From a bacterium (GTDB lineage Bacteria; Desulfobacterota; JAPLJL01), in contig JAQTNV010000022.1 of the NCBI GenBank assembly GCA_028713675.1, positions 1 to 55,596 of the forward strand: a stretch of 55,596 nucleotides of DNA, given 5' to 3'. Positions 7,193 to 15,828 of this stretch are shown piece after piece. Position 1 is the stretch's first letter. Each line of letters begins with the position of its first letter. The notes beneath the pieces are model-generated. The model made no database searches. It was given only the letters and a program-made list of their open reading frames with translations, and had not been told where the DNA came from. The translations under genes and the position numbers were made by a program.

Positions 7193-8320
7193 CTATGCTT
7201 TTTTATTTCTGGAGCTGATCATCTTCTGGCCGAAACCCAGGAAATTGCGGACGCGGCTCTTGATCTGGATGGCCTGGTAAGTGCAGGCCTCATTGCAGCA
7301 GTAGCAGGCGATGCATTTGTCCAGGTCGATCCGGGCGGTTTTGTCGATGGTGATCGCCCCCGCCGGGCAGGCCTTTTTGCAATCCCCGCAGGCGGTGCAG
7401 AGTCCGCCGTTTACCTGGGGGCGGACCCGGATGAAGGGGTAAAGGAAACGGTAAAACATCTGCCCGATCGGGGCCATTACCGGGCTCAGGGGCAGTTTGA
7501 AGCCCGGAATCCGCTCCAGCTTTCCCTCGATCTCGATCCGTTTTAAATCGGTTTCGCCCAGTTTTCTGGCGCCGGCCACCTTCAGGAAGGGAATTTTCTC
7601 GGCCGGCGCGCCCACCATCTCGGCCATCACCCGATCGAGGGCCACGGCATCACTGGAAACCAGGATTTTCCCGACTTTTCTCAGGGTCCCATTATTGGGG
7701 CCGTATCCCTCCATCGCGATGATCCCATCCAGGATGGTGAGATCGGGCGGCCGGATCTGGAAAACATCCACCACCGCTTCGCCGAAATCGGCGAAGTTCG
7801 CGGCCCGGAGGTGGAGGCGGGATTTTTCCCCGCCCACGGCGTAGCCGAAGGTGTTTTTCACCGCCCCGGTCAGGACCGTGAGGGAGTGGGTTTTGAACCG
7901 GGGCAGGGAGACGATCAGGTCGGCTTCCAGGACCTCGCGCGAGACCACGAGTTTGTCGCTGAAGCGGGACTTGAAATTGATCTCCTTCCCGTTGAGCGCG
8001 ATGTTCCGGTAGCATCCTCCGGAAGCTTCCAGAATCCCGGAGGCCTTCGCGCTTCTTTCGTTGGCACCGTAGCCGCCGATGCCTGAATTGTCGCCCACCC
8101 AGACCTCCGCGCCCCGGGCCTGGAGCTGTTTCACCACTTCCCGGACGATCGCCGGGTGGGTGTCCACCCCTTTTTCCGGGGCGTGGGCCCCGAGGATGTT
8201 GGGCTTGACCAGGACCTTTTTCGCCCGGAGGTCCCCGGGAAGTTCCTGTAGGGCCCGGGAGATCGGTCCGGAGACGTCCTGGTATGAAGGAGCGTCAATG
8301 ATCAATACGCGTGCAGGCAT
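7193..8320 (-). CDS. DUF362 iron-sulfur protein with C-terminal 2x[4Fe-4S] ferredoxin domain
   Basis: The protein (375 aa from MPARVLIIDAPS) has an N-terminal DUF362 domain (about residues 20-280, with KPNILGAHAPEKG, VGDNSGIGGYG and LPRFKTHSLTVLTGAVKNTF segments). Its C-terminal ferredoxin has clusters CTACGDCKKACP and CIACYCCNEAC. DUF362 proteins are widespread in anaerobes; their role is not settled and electron transfer is inferred from the clusters. The frame continues ten residues upstream to 8350, but that part is encoded by a repeat array, so ATG 8320 is chosen although no clear ribosome site is seen. The stop codon TAG at 7193 is itself part of a gcatag repeat word. Confidence 0.82.
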   Translation of the reverse strand: MPARVLIIDAPSYQDVSGPISRALQELPGDLRAKKVLVKPNILGAHAPEKGVDTHPAIVREVVKQLQARGAEVWVGDNSGIGGYGANERSAKASGILEASGGCYRNIALNGKEINFKSRFSDKLVVSREVLEADLIVSLPRFKTHSLTVLTGAVKNTFGYAVGGEKSRLHLRAANFADFGEAVVDVFQIRPPDLTILDGIIAMEGYGPNNGTLRKVGKILVSSDAVALDRVMAEMVGAPAEKIPFLKVAGARKLGETDLKRIEIEGKLERIPGFKLPLSPVMAPIGQMFYRFLYPFIRVRPQVNGGLCTACGDCKKACPAGAITIDKTARIDLDKCIACYCCNEACTYQAIQIKSRVRNFLGFGQKMISSRNKKA

Positions 8321-8324
8321 TTCA

Positions 8325-8490
8325 AAATTATAGCTTATGGCATAGGGCATAGGGCATAGGGTTCAAAGCTGAAAGCTCAAAGGTCAAAGGCAGGACGTGA
8401 GACGTAAGGCGTGAGGTGTGAAGAACAAAGGAGTCCATTGAGTTCATAGAGTTCATCGTGTCCATGGTATCGAAAGAGATAAAAACAATC
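8325..8490. repeat. Heptad word arrays upstream of the DUF362 gene
   Basis: Contains catagg(g) units in tandem, followed by gctgaaagctcaaagg, gacgtgagacgtaagg and gagttcatagagttc words, each loosely 7-9 nt periodic. No gene is visible. Confidence 0.75.
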
Positions 8491-8507
8491 CATTAAATCC
8501 ATTGGGT

Positions 8508-8820
8508 TTGTTTGGTTTTTAGAAGCCCGGGGGGAAGGTTCTCGCGACACGAACTCTTAGTAGACCAGGATTCGATAAACTCGATGACTAAGTATTTATC
8601 GATACCGGCTAGACCCTGCGGGTCAGCCTGCTGGGCTAACGGGACCGCACCTATTGAGAGGTTCACCCTGAGCTCTGTCGAAGGGGGAGCGTCCATTCTT
8701 CGCAGCAGTGCTGCTCATCAGGATAAAAAACCTTCCCCCCAAAAAAGAAAAAGAGCTTCATTTCTTCGGGGAAAAGCTGCTTTGAATGAAAAAAAGGCCT
8801 GCCCGGCAAATTCTTTAACG
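8508..8820. repeat. Interspersed repeat element, copy A, with inverted-repeat ends
   Basis: This segment closely matches 28838-29215 (copy B). A core of 212 bp is bounded by perfect 12-bp inverted repeats GGGGGGAAGGTT (8529-8540) and AACCTTCCCCCC (8729-8740). Inside are the hairpin arms CGATAAA/TTTATCG, a CACCCTGAGCTCTGTCGAAG segment like common bacterial palindromic repeats, and the palindrome GCAGCAGTGCTGC. Similarity continues beyond the right inverted repeat for about 80 bp (aagaaaaagagctt ... ggcctgcccgg). No transposase is encoded; the 117-aa ORF across it has no recognisable features. It could be a MITE-like element or a structured RNA. Confidence 0.75.
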
Positions 8821-8825
8821 AAAAA

Positions 8826-8862
8826 GGGCCGGGGTTTTATCCCCGGCCCTCTTAATTTTTTC
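8826..8862. terminator. Strong bidirectional terminator downstream of serA
   Basis: GGGCCGGGG (8826-8834) and CCCCGGCCC (8841-8849) form a 9-bp stem with a 6-nt loop. On the minus strand it is followed by TTTTTCG, fitting termination of serA; on the plus strand it is followed by TCTTAATTTTTT. Confidence 0.8.
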
Positions 8863-8901
8863 TGATACCGGTTATCTGCTACTTGCTACCGGCTACTGTC
8901 T

Positions 8902-10494
8902 TTACAGCTCGACCGCGATCGCGTTCAGGATGTTGGGGAGCTTCTTCAGCTGGCCCAGGACATCGTCGGAGACGCGCTGGTCCAGGTGGAGAAGGGCGAT
9001 GGCTTTGCCCCCCTTGTCCGCCGCGCGCCCGAGCTGCATCCGGGCGATGTTGATCTCCCGCTGCCCGAGCAGGGTGCCGATGTTGCCGATGACCCCGGGC
9101 TGGTCCTGGTTCTCGAGGAACAGGATATGGCCGGAGGGAACCGCCTCGAGCGAGAACCCGTTGATCCGGACGATCCGGGGATCGTTCCTCCCGAAGAGCG
9201 CGCCGCTGGCCTGGTGCGCCACCCCCCCGACCTTGATCTCGAGGTTGATCATGCTGGCGAAGTCTCCCGGGGTGGGGGATTTGGACTCGTTCACCCGGAT
9301 GCCCCGCTCGCCCGCGATGACCGAAGCGTTCACGTAGTTGATCTTCTCCGTGAGGATCGGGTCGAGGATGCCCTTTAAAGCGGCGATGGTCAGGGAATCG
9401 GTCGGGAGATTGGCCGCCTCCCCGCGGTATTCCAGTGACACCTCGGAAAGCTCGCCCCGGTAGATCTGGGAGAGGAGCGTGCCGAGCTTTTCCGCGAGGG
9501 TCAGGTAAGGCCGGATCTGTTCCAGAACCTCCGCGCTCACCGAGGGCAGATTGACCGAGCCCCGGATGATCCCGCGGATCAGGTAGTCGGAAACCTGCTG
9601 GGCGATGTCGACCGAGACCTTGGTCTGGGCTTCCGGGGTGCTGGCCCCCAGGTGGGGCGTCAGGATGATTTTCTCGTGCTTCCGGAAGGGATGATCGGCG
9701 GGCAGGGGTTCCTGGGTGAAAACATCCAGGGCCGCTCCGGCGACTTTCCCCGAATCGAGGGCCTCGATCAGGGCCTTCTCGTCCACGATCTCGCCGCGGG
9801 CGCAGTTGATCAGCTTGACCCCCTTTTTCATCTGGGCGAAGGCCTCGGCCCCGATCAGGTTTTTGGTGGAGTCGGTCACCGGGGTGTGAATGGTAATGTA
9901 ATCGGAGGTTTTAAAGAGGGTGGGGAGATCCACGGCTTCGACCTTCCGCTTGCGGGCCACTTCCGGGGTCAGGAAGGTATCGTTGGCGATCACCCGCATC
10001 CCGAGCCCCTGCGCCATCTCGGCGACCGCGCCGCCGATCCGGCCCAGCCCGATGATCCCCAGGGTTTTCCCGCGCACCTCCGTACCCATGAATTTCTTCT
10101 TGTCCCACTTGCCTTCCTTCATGCTCATGTTGGCCTGGGGGATGGAACGGGCCAGGGAGAGGAGCATGGCGAAGGAAAGCTCGGCGGCGGTGACGGCATT
10201 GCCGCCGGGGCTGTTCATTACCAGGATCCCGCGCTTGGTGGCGGCGTCGAGGTCGATGTTGTCCACCCCGGTGCCGGCCCGGCCGATCACCTTCAGCTTG
10301 GCGGCCTTGGCGATCAGCGCTTTGTTTACCTTGGTCGCGCTCCGGACGATGAGAGCGTCGTACTCGGGGATGATCTCCTCGAGATTTTCCTTGGTCAATC
10401 CGCCCTTGTCGTCGATGGTGAGGACGCCGGGGTCCTTTAAAATCTGGAGGCCCTCAGCGGCCATTCCGTCGGTAATTAGGATTTTCATAGTCAT
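8902..10494 (-). CDS. serA: D-3-phosphoglycerate dehydrogenase (serA), long form with ACT domain
   Basis: SerA oxidises 3-phosphoglycerate to 3-phosphohydroxypyruvate, the first step of serine synthesis. The 530-aa length matches the long type with an intervening ASB domain and a C-terminal ACT domain (about residues 455-528, GHILFLENQDQPGVIGNIG). The NAD site is GLGRIGGAVAEM (149-160) with D172 after the second strand. Catalytic residues R233 (CARGE), E262 (QEPLP) and H281 (TPHLGAS) are all present. The ATG at 10494 overlaps the stop of the upstream aminotransferase gene by 4 bp (ATGA), so the two are translationally coupled; a second ATG two codons later is also possible. The ACT domain suggests feedback control by serine, as in other long SerA proteins. 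Confidence 0.95.
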   Translation of the reverse strand: MTMKILITDGMAAEGLQILKDPGVLTIDDKGGLTKENLEEIIPEYDALIVRSATKVNKALIAKAAKLKVIGRAGTGVDNIDLDAATKRGILVMNSPGGNAVTAAELSFAMLLSLARSIPQANMSMKEGKWDKKKFMGTEVRGKTLGIIGLGRIGGAVAEMAQGLGMRVIANDTFLTPEVARKRKVEAVDLPTLFKTSDYITIHTPVTDSTKNLIGAEAFAQMKKGVKLINCARGEIVDEKALIEALDSGKVAGAALDVFTQEPLPADHPFRKHEKIILTPHLGASTPEAQTKVSVDIAQQVSDYLIRGIIRGSVNLPSVSAEVLEQIRPYLTLAEKLGTLLSQIYRGELSEVSLEYRGEAANLPTDSLTIAALKGILDPILTEKINYVNASVIAGERGIRVNESKSPTPGDFASMINLEIKVGGVAHQASGALFGRNDPRIVRINGFSLEAVPSGHILFLENQDQPGVIGNIGTLLGQREINIARMQLGRAADKGGKAIALLHLDQRVSDDVLGQLKKLPNILNAIAVEL

Positions 10495-11630
10495 TTTTTC
10501 ATTACCTCCAGGGCCTTACCCACGCCCTTTCCGAGTTCCACCGGGTGACCGAGATCCTTCAGCGCCATCTCGATGGCGGCGATCCCGATGAGAAGATCGG
10601 GCTCATGGATGTAGCCCATGTGGGCGATCCGGAAGATCTTGCCCTTGGCCTGGTCCTGCCCGTCGGCGATCTTGATCCCCTGCTTCTCCCAGACATGCTT
10701 GATGATCTTCCCGGCGTCCATCCCGGAGGGGACCAGCACCGCCGTCACGGCGTCCGAGGGGGAATCGGGGGCGAAAAGGGAGAGGCCGAGGGTGAGCATG
10801 GACTCGCGGGTGGCCCGGGCCATGCGGGCGTTCCGTTCGAAAATCTTCTCCAGGCCTTCCTCCTGCATCATCGAGAGCACCTCGTGGAGCCCGATGATGA
10901 GGGTGACCGCCGGGGTATAAGCGTTCTGGTTTTTCTGCAGGTTCTTCAGCTCTTTCTTGAAATTAAAATAGTAGCGGGGCAGGTTGGATTTTTCGGCGAA
11001 CTTCCAGGCCTTCTGGGAAAGGGCGGCGAAGGAGAGCCCGGGCGGGAGCATCAGGGCCTTCTGCGAGCCGGTGACCAGCACGTCGATTTTCCACTCGTCC
11101 ATCGGGAGGGGAAAGACCCCGAGGGCGGTGATGGCGTCCACCACCAGGAGGGTGTTCTCCCGGGGGCCGATCAGGGCCGCGAGCTCCCGGATCGGGTACT
11201 TGATCCCGGTGGAGGTTTCGGAAGCCTGGACGTAGACCGCCCGGATTTCCGGGTGGGCGGCCAGGGCCTCTTCCACTTTTTTCACATCCAGGGCTTTGCC
11301 CCACTCGACCGGGATCTCGATGGTCTCGATTTTGTAGGCCTTCAGGATCTCGGCCCAGCGCTCGCCGAATTTCCCGCCCTTGATCACCAGGGCCTTGTCC
11401 CCGGTGGAAAGCAGGTTGGAAACCGAGGCTTCCATCGCCCCGGTTCCGGACGAGGCGAAGATGATCACCTCTTCCTTGGTTTGAAAAAGCCACCGGAGCT
11501 GTTCCCGCACCTTGGCCACAATCGCCTCGAACTCGGGCGTCCGGTGGTGAATGATCGGCTCAGCCATCTTGAGCGCGGCGCGCTCGGGTACCGGGGTCGG
11601 CCCCGGAGTCAACAAATACTGTTTCGCCAT
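10491..11630 (-). CDS. Class V PLP aminotransferase, probable serine-pathway transaminase
   Basis: The 379-aa enzyme belongs to the alanine-glyoxylate/serine-pyruvate aminotransferase group of class V. The N-terminus is the typical YLLTPGPTPVPERA, the phosphate-binding stretch is SSGTGAMEAS (61-70), the PLP-contacting Asp is D165 in VVDAITALG, and the Schiff-base lysine is K191 in TGSQKALMLPPGLS. It is coupled to serA by a 4-bp overlap, so it most likely transaminates phosphohydroxypyruvate in place of a classical SerC, though serine-glyoxylate or alanine-glyoxylate activity is possible. The start ATG has a near-perfect AAAGGAGGT ribosome site. Confidence 0.88.
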   Translation of the reverse strand: MAKQYLLTPGPTPVPERAALKMAEPIIHHRTPEFEAIVAKVREQLRWLFQTKEEVIIFASSGTGAMEASVSNLLSTGDKALVIKGGKFGERWAEILKAYKIETIEIPVEWGKALDVKKVEEALAAHPEIRAVYVQASETSTGIKYPIRELAALIGPRENTLLVVDAITALGVFPLPMDEWKIDVLVTGSQKALMLPPGLSFAALSQKAWKFAEKSNLPRYYFNFKKELKNLQKNQNAYTPAVTLIIGLHEVLSMMQEEGLEKIFERNARMARATRESMLTLGLSLFAPDSPSDAVTAVLVPSGMDAGKIIKHVWEKQGIKIADGQDQAKGKIFRIAHMGYIHEPDLLIGIAAIEMALKDLGHPVELGKGVGKALEVMKK

Positions 11631-11647
11631 AGGACCTCCTTTGAAGA

Positions 11648-11678
11648 TATAAAAATTAGAGAATAACTATTTGTACAA
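11648..11678 (-). promoter_or_regulatory. Possible promoter for the aminotransferase-serA operon
   Basis: In the AT-rich 101-bp gap, the minus strand reads TTGTAC (11678-11673) and TTTATA (11653-11648) with a 19-bp spacer just upstream of the strong ribosome site. The match is weak. Confidence 0.3.
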
Positions 11679-11731
11679 TGAAATTAATTTAAAGTAAACA
11701 AATATTTAATTAATCAGGCTTTTCGTTTCCG

Positions 11732-12964
11732 TTACTTCGAAACTTTCTTTTTCCCGCGGGACTTCGCCCCGGCTTTTTGCCCAACGAGTTTCCGGCCGAT
11801 TTTCAGCCGCAGGGCATTCAGCCTGATGAAGCCGGTGGCGTCCCTCTGATCGTAAACCGTGTCTTTCTCGAAGGTGGCATAGTCGGAGCGATAAAGGGAT
11901 TTCTCCGAACGGCGGCCGGCCACCGCGGCCGAGCCTTTAAAGAGTTTGATCCTAGCGACCCCGCTGACCCCGCGCTGGGCCTCGTCCACCAGGGCCTGGA
12001 GAGCGAGTCTTTCCGGCGCGTACCAGAACCCGTAATAAACAGATTCGGAGTACCGGGAAATCAGGCTGTCGCGCAGGTGCATGACCTCGCGGTCCAGGGT
12101 CAGGGATTCCACCGCCCGGTGGGCGAGATGCAGGACGGTCCCGGCCGGGGTTTCGTAAACCCCCCGGCTCCGGATCCCGACGAAGCGGTTCTCGACCATG
12201 TCCACCCGGCCCACCCCGTGCCGGCCGGCGATCAGGTTCAGGCGGGAAATCAATTGGAAGGGGGAGAGCGGCCGGCCGTTTAAAGCCACCGGGTTGCCCT
12301 GGGCATAGGTGATTTCCACGTATTCCGGGCGGGCCGGGGCTTTTTCCGGGCTCCGGGTCAGGACGAACATGTCCGCCGTCGGCTCGCGCCAGGGGTCTTC
12401 CAGGATGCCGCCCTCGTAGCTGATGTGGAAGATGTTCCGGTCGCTCGAGTAGGGCTTGGCCTTGGTCACCGGCACCGGGATGCCCTGGGAACGGGCATAC
12501 TTGATCAGGTCCTCCCGGCCGCGGAAATCCCATTCCCGCCAGGGGGCGATGATTTTCAAGCCGGGGTTCAGGGCCTGGTAGGTGAGCTCGAAGCGGACCT
12601 GGTCATTGCCCTTGCCGGTGGAGCCGTGGGAAACCGCTTCCGCCCGGACCCGTTCGGCCAGCCGGACCTGCCCCTTGGCGATCAGGGGGCGGGCGATCGA
12701 GGTTCCCATCAGGTATCCGCCTTCATAAACCGCGTTGGCCCGGAGCATCGGAAAGAGAAAATCCCGGGCGAATTCCTCGCGCAGGTCCTCGACCACGGCG
12801 GTTTTCGCCCCGGTTTTCAGGGCTTTTCTCCGGATCGCGGGCAGATCCTCCTCTTGCCCCAGGTCGGCGATATAGGCGACGACTTCAGCCTGGTACTGGT
12901 CGATCAGCCAGCGCACAATTACGGAAGTATCCAGCCCGCCGGAATAAGCCAGAACGATTTTCAT
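11732..12964 (-). CDS. argG: Argininosuccinate synthase
   Basis: ArgG joins citrulline and aspartate using ATP in arginine synthesis. The N-type ATP pyrophosphatase P-loop [10 protein letters not shown] lies at residues 6-15. Later segments [31 protein letters not shown] and [14 protein letters not shown] are characteristic of the family. The length (410 aa) is normal except for a Lys/Gly-rich C-terminal tail (about the last 15 residues, [13 protein letters not shown]). An AAGGAGAAA ribosome site precedes ATG 12964. It ends the minus-strand arginine gene run and is separated from argF by a three-gene chaperone module. argH is not in the window. Confidence 0.97.
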   Translation of the reverse strand: MKIVLAYSGGLDTSVIVRWLIDQYQAEVVAYIADLGQEEDLPAIRRKALKTGAKTAVVEDLREEFARDFLFPMLRANAVYEGGYLMGTSIARPLIAKGQVRLAERVRAEAVSHGSTGKGNDQVRFELTYQALNPGLKIIAPWREWDFRGREDLIKYARSQGIPVPVTKAKPYSSDRNIFHISYEGGILEDPWREPTADMFVLTRSPEKAPARPEYVEITYAQGNPVALNGRPLSPFQLISRLNLIAGRHGVGRVDMVENRFVGIRSRGVYETPAGTVLHLAHRAVESLTLDREVMHLRDSLISRYSESVYYGFWYAPERLALQALVDEAQRGVSGVARIKLFKGSAAVAGRRSEKSLYRSDYATFEKDTVYDQRDATGFIRLNALRLKIGRKLVGQKAGAKSRGKKKVSK

Positions 12965-12984
12965 GAATATTTCTCCTTGGGATT

Positions 12985-13374
12985 TTAAATGATTTGGATC
13001 ACGCCCATCCGCTTCAGGCGGGCGAGGCCCCTTTTGGTTTCCTCGGGTCCCAATCCGCTTGAGGCGATGATTTCCTCGAAAGTCAGGAAGCCGTCGGTCA
13101 GGGAAAGGATATAACCTATCTGGGGGGAAATGTTCAGTTGGAGGATTTCCTGGTAGCTCAGGGCCACAATCGGGGCCTTTTTCAAATCTCCCAGCTCCAG
13201 GAGGTCCGCCTTCTCCTGTTCGTCGATAAAAAAGAGATAGTCGCCCGCCTGTCGGTTCTCGGGGTGGAGGGAATGCACGTCGGAGAAAATCTTCCGGGCC
13301 TTGTCCCGGAAGCCCCGTCCGAACTCGACCAGTCCTTCTTCCACCAGCGCGAGAGGTGATTTATTCGCTTCCAT
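12985..13374 (-). CDS. Small protein with TPR-like N-terminus and winged-helix-like C-terminus
   Basis: I do not recognise this 129-aa protein as a named family. Residues 8-45 look like one TPR-like helical pair ([20 protein letters not shown], then a [12 protein letters not shown] turn). Residues 85-128 ([20 protein letters not shown] ... [10 protein letters not shown]) resemble a small winged-helix-like domain. The same layout, xPxxGxxLSxxDGxxTxxEx, appears in the N-terminal half of the J-domain protein two genes upstream, which ties the two together. It begins 3 bp after the Hsp70 gene stop and ends 20 bp before argG, so it is very likely co-transcribed with both. A regulatory or adaptor role for the chaperone is a guess. 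Confidence 0.7.
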   Translation of the reverse strand: MEANKSPLALVEEGLVEFGRGFRDKARKIFSDVHSLHPENRQAGDYLFFIDEQEKADLLELGDLKKAPIVALSYQEILQLNISPQIGYILSLTDGFLTFEEIIASSGLGPEETKRGLARLKRMGVIQII

Positions 13375-13377
13375 GGC

Positions 13378-14958
13378 TTACCCCTTTTTATCGGCCAGCC
13401 CGAGGCGGTCGGAGGTTTTCGCCATCCGGGCGATATCCTCCTCGGTCAGACCGTGGGCGCTGGTGACGGTCAGGGACCGGCTCCGGCCGCTGGCCTGGTC
13501 CCGGGCCTCCACCCGGACGATTCCGTCCGCGTCCACCGCAACCTTAACCTCGACCCGGGGAACGCCCCGGGGCGCCGGTTCGATCCCGGAGAGGATGAAT
13601 TTTCCGAGCAGCTCATTCTCGGCGGCCTTGGCGCTCTCGCCCTGGAGAAGGTTGATCTCCACCGCGGTCTGGTTGTCGTTGGGAGTGGTGAAGGTGTGGT
13701 CGGTGGAGGTGGGGATCCGGGTCCCCCGCTTGATCAAAGAACTGAAGTGTCCTCCATAGGTGGCGATGCCCAGGGAACGGGGGACGAGGTCGAGGAGGAG
13801 AATTCCCTCGCCGCCGGTCTGGAGGACCTGGGCCTGGATGGCCGCCCCCAGGGCGACTACCTCATCGGGGTTGACCCCCCGTACCGGGGGCTTTCCGAAG
13901 AATTTCTCCAATTCCCGGCGGACCATCGGCATCCGGCTCTGCCCGCCGACCAGGATGACATGATCGATTTCCTCCGCTTTCAGGCTGGCCAGGGCCAGGG
14001 ATTCCGCGCAGATGTCGATCGTGCGGCGGACCAGGTGGACGGACATCTCTTCGAGGTCATTCCGGTGCAGGTTGATTTCCAGGTGCTGGGGCCCCTTGGC
14101 ACCGGTGGCCAGGAAGGGCAGCAGGATCTTGGATTCCATCCGCTCCGAGAGCTCCACCTTGGCCTTTTCCGCGGCCTCCTTGAGCCTTTGCCGGGCCAGG
14201 GGGTCCCCGGAGATATCCGCCTGATGGATATCCTGGAACTCCCCGAGCAGAAACTGCACGAGGGTATTGTCAATGTCTTCCCCGCCCAGGTGGGAATCCC
14301 CGTAAGTGGAAAGCACCTCGACCACCCCCGGCCCGATCACCAGGGTGGAGATATCGAAGGTGCCTCCCCCCCAGTCGTAAACGGCAATGGTCTCCTCCTG
14401 CCGGCGGCCCATGCTGTAGGCCAGCGCGGCGGCGGTGGGCTCGTTGATGATTCTCAGGATGTCCAGCCCGGCGATCCTCCCGGCGTTCCGGGTGCCCTGC
14501 CTCTGGGCGTCGGTGAAGAAGGCGGGGACGGTGACCACCGCTTCCCGGACCTCGGCGCCCAGGAACTCGGAGGCGATCTTCCGCATTTCCTTCAAAATGA
14601 AGGCGGAAATTTCCTCCGGGGAATAAATTTCATTGCCGATCTGGATCCGGGTCTCGTCGTTCGGACCGGCCAGCAGCTGGTAGGGCAGGTTCTTGATCTC
14701 GTCCTGAACCTCGGGGGAGGAAAATTTTCTTCCGACCAGGCGCTTGACGCCGTGGATCGTATTCCTGGGGTTGGTGATCCCCTGCCGCTTGGCCGGGTGG
14801 CCGATCAGGACCTCGCCGGAGGCTCCCACCGCGAAAAACGAGGGGGTGATCCGGGACCCCGACCGGTTGGGAATGACTTCCGGCCGGTTGCCCTGGGCCA
14901 GCGCGACGCAGGAATTGGTGGTTCCCAGGTCAATCCCGATCGCCGGTTTTTCTTTCAT
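13378..14958 (-). CDS. Short Hsp70 (DnaK-like) lacking most of the C-terminal lid
   Basis: The N-terminal ATPase domain is complete, with GIDLGTTNS (8-16), YDWGGGTFDISTL and VILVGGQSRMPMVRREL. The beta-sandwich substrate domain follows, with GTRIPTSTDHTFTTPNDNQT and EPAPRGVPRVEV. The protein then stops at 526 aa, about 110 residues shorter than DnaK, leaving out the helical lid and the acidic tail. It lies 25 bp after a J-domain gene and 3 bp before a small helical protein, all inside the arginine gene run. No grpE is nearby, so this is probably a specialised second Hsp70 rather than the main DnaK. The client and role are unknown. Confidence 0.88.
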   Translation of the reverse strand: MKEKPAIGIDLGTTNSCVALAQGNRPEVIPNRSGSRITPSFFAVGASGEVLIGHPAKRQGITNPRNTIHGVKRLVGRKFSSPEVQDEIKNLPYQLLAGPNDETRIQIGNEIYSPEEISAFILKEMRKIASEFLGAEVREAVVTVPAFFTDAQRQGTRNAGRIAGLDILRIINEPTAAALAYSMGRRQEETIAVYDWGGGTFDISTLVIGPGVVEVLSTYGDSHLGGEDIDNTLVQFLLGEFQDIHQADISGDPLARQRLKEAAEKAKVELSERMESKILLPFLATGAKGPQHLEINLHRNDLEEMSVHLVRRTIDICAESLALASLKAEEIDHVILVGGQSRMPMVRRELEKFFGKPPVRGVNPDEVVALGAAIQAQVLQTGGEGILLLDLVPRSLGIATYGGHFSSLIKRGTRIPTSTDHTFTTPNDNQTAVEINLLQGESAKAAENELLGKFILSGIEPAPRGVPRVEVKVAVDADGIVRVEARDQASGRSRSLTVTSAHGLTEEDIARMAKTSDRLGLADKKG

Positions 14959-14983
14959 ATTTTTCGCCCCGCAGCCCGGGAAT

Positions 14984-15808
14984 TCAGATTTTGGTTTCCC
15001 GGGCGGGAAGATTCAACAGGGTTTCAATCCGCAGAAAAAGATCCCGGTATTTCGGGTTCCGCGGGTTTATGCTTAAAGCTAGCTTAGCCTGAGAAAAGGC
15101 GGCCTTCAAGTTCCCGGCCTTCAGGGCTTTCTGGGCTTCGAGGAAAAGCTCTTCGGCCGCTTTGGCTTTTCCCTCGTCCCCGGCGGAACCGGCCGGGGAT
15201 TTGGCTTTCGGCTTCTCGCCGGCCCGGCCCCGGAGGCTTTTAAGTTCCTGGTAGGCATCGGTGATCCGGGAGTTGATTTCCTGGAGCAGGGCCTGGCATT
15301 CCCCCAGTTCGATCCCGGCGTAACGGTCGGGGTGGAATTTCCGGGAAAGCTCCCAGTAAGCCTGGCGGATTTCCGGTTCCCGGGAGCCCGGTTTCAGTCC
15401 CAGCCGGTCGAGGGGATCTTCCTTTTTCATCCGGAGCCAGGTGAGCCGGATTTCTTCCTTCTCGGTTTCGGAGAGGACCCGGCCGTAATTGTCCAGGAAG
15501 GCGCCGGCCTGCTGGCTGTCATCGCCCAGATCAACCAGCCCGCGGGTGAAAAGGTCTCCCATTCGCTGAATGACTTCCCGGCGCCCCATCCCGGCCACGA
15601 CCATGACTTCGGCCACGGTTTTTTTCCCGTCGATCCGGGAGAGCAGAAACCCCGAGCGGGGGTCCAGGTCCTCGGTTTTATCCGCGGGCGTTTCCCGGAG
15701 CCGGGGGACGGCTTTGAGAAAAAACTCTTCCGGGTTGACCGCGAGCTTGGACGGGAGCAAATCCCCGTAGAGGATTTCTTCCAGTTCCGTTTTGGTTTTC
15801 TCGACCAT
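14984..15808 (-). CDS. J-domain cochaperone with winged-helix-like N-terminus and TPR-like C-terminus
   Basis: Starting from MVEKTKTELEE (ATG 15808) the protein is 274 aa. Residues 45-95 carry the DPRSGFLLSRIDGKKTVAEV pattern shared with the small protein at 12985-13374. A J-domain follows (about 130-190, DPLDRLGLKPGSREPEIRQA, then KFHPDRYAG with the HPD motif), and a low-complexity linker and a TPR-like tail (AQKALKAGNLKAAFSQAKLA) complete it. The J-domain would stimulate the adjacent short Hsp70. The frame stays open 50 codons upstream into argF, but that part is Pro/Gly-rich shadow sequence. It starts 20 bp after argF. Confidence 0.85.
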   Translation of the reverse strand: MVEKTKTELEEILYGDLLPSKLAVNPEEFFLKAVPRLRETPADKTEDLDPRSGFLLSRIDGKKTVAEVMVVAGMGRREVIQRMGDLFTRGLVDLGDDSQQAGAFLDNYGRVLSETEKEEIRLTWLRMKKEDPLDRLGLKPGSREPEIRQAYWELSRKFHPDRYAGIELGECQALLQEINSRITDAYQELKSLRGRAGEKPKAKSPAGSAGDEGKAKAAEELFLEAQKALKAGNLKAAFSQAKLALSINPRNPKYRDLFLRIETLLNLPARETKI

Positions 15809-15828
15809 GTCTCTACATCCCGGAGCGC

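Noticed and set aside
8512-8865. 117-codon ORF across the repeat element at 8.5 kb
   Set aside because: It spans inverted-repeat and hairpin sequence, is not kept open in copy B, and its product has no protein-like features.
13453-15087. Long open frame (over 500 codons) opposite the Hsp70 gene
   Set aside because: It mirrors the high-GC codon pattern of the Hsp70 gene, has low-complexity Gly/Asp/Pro-rich translation and no domain or ribosome site.
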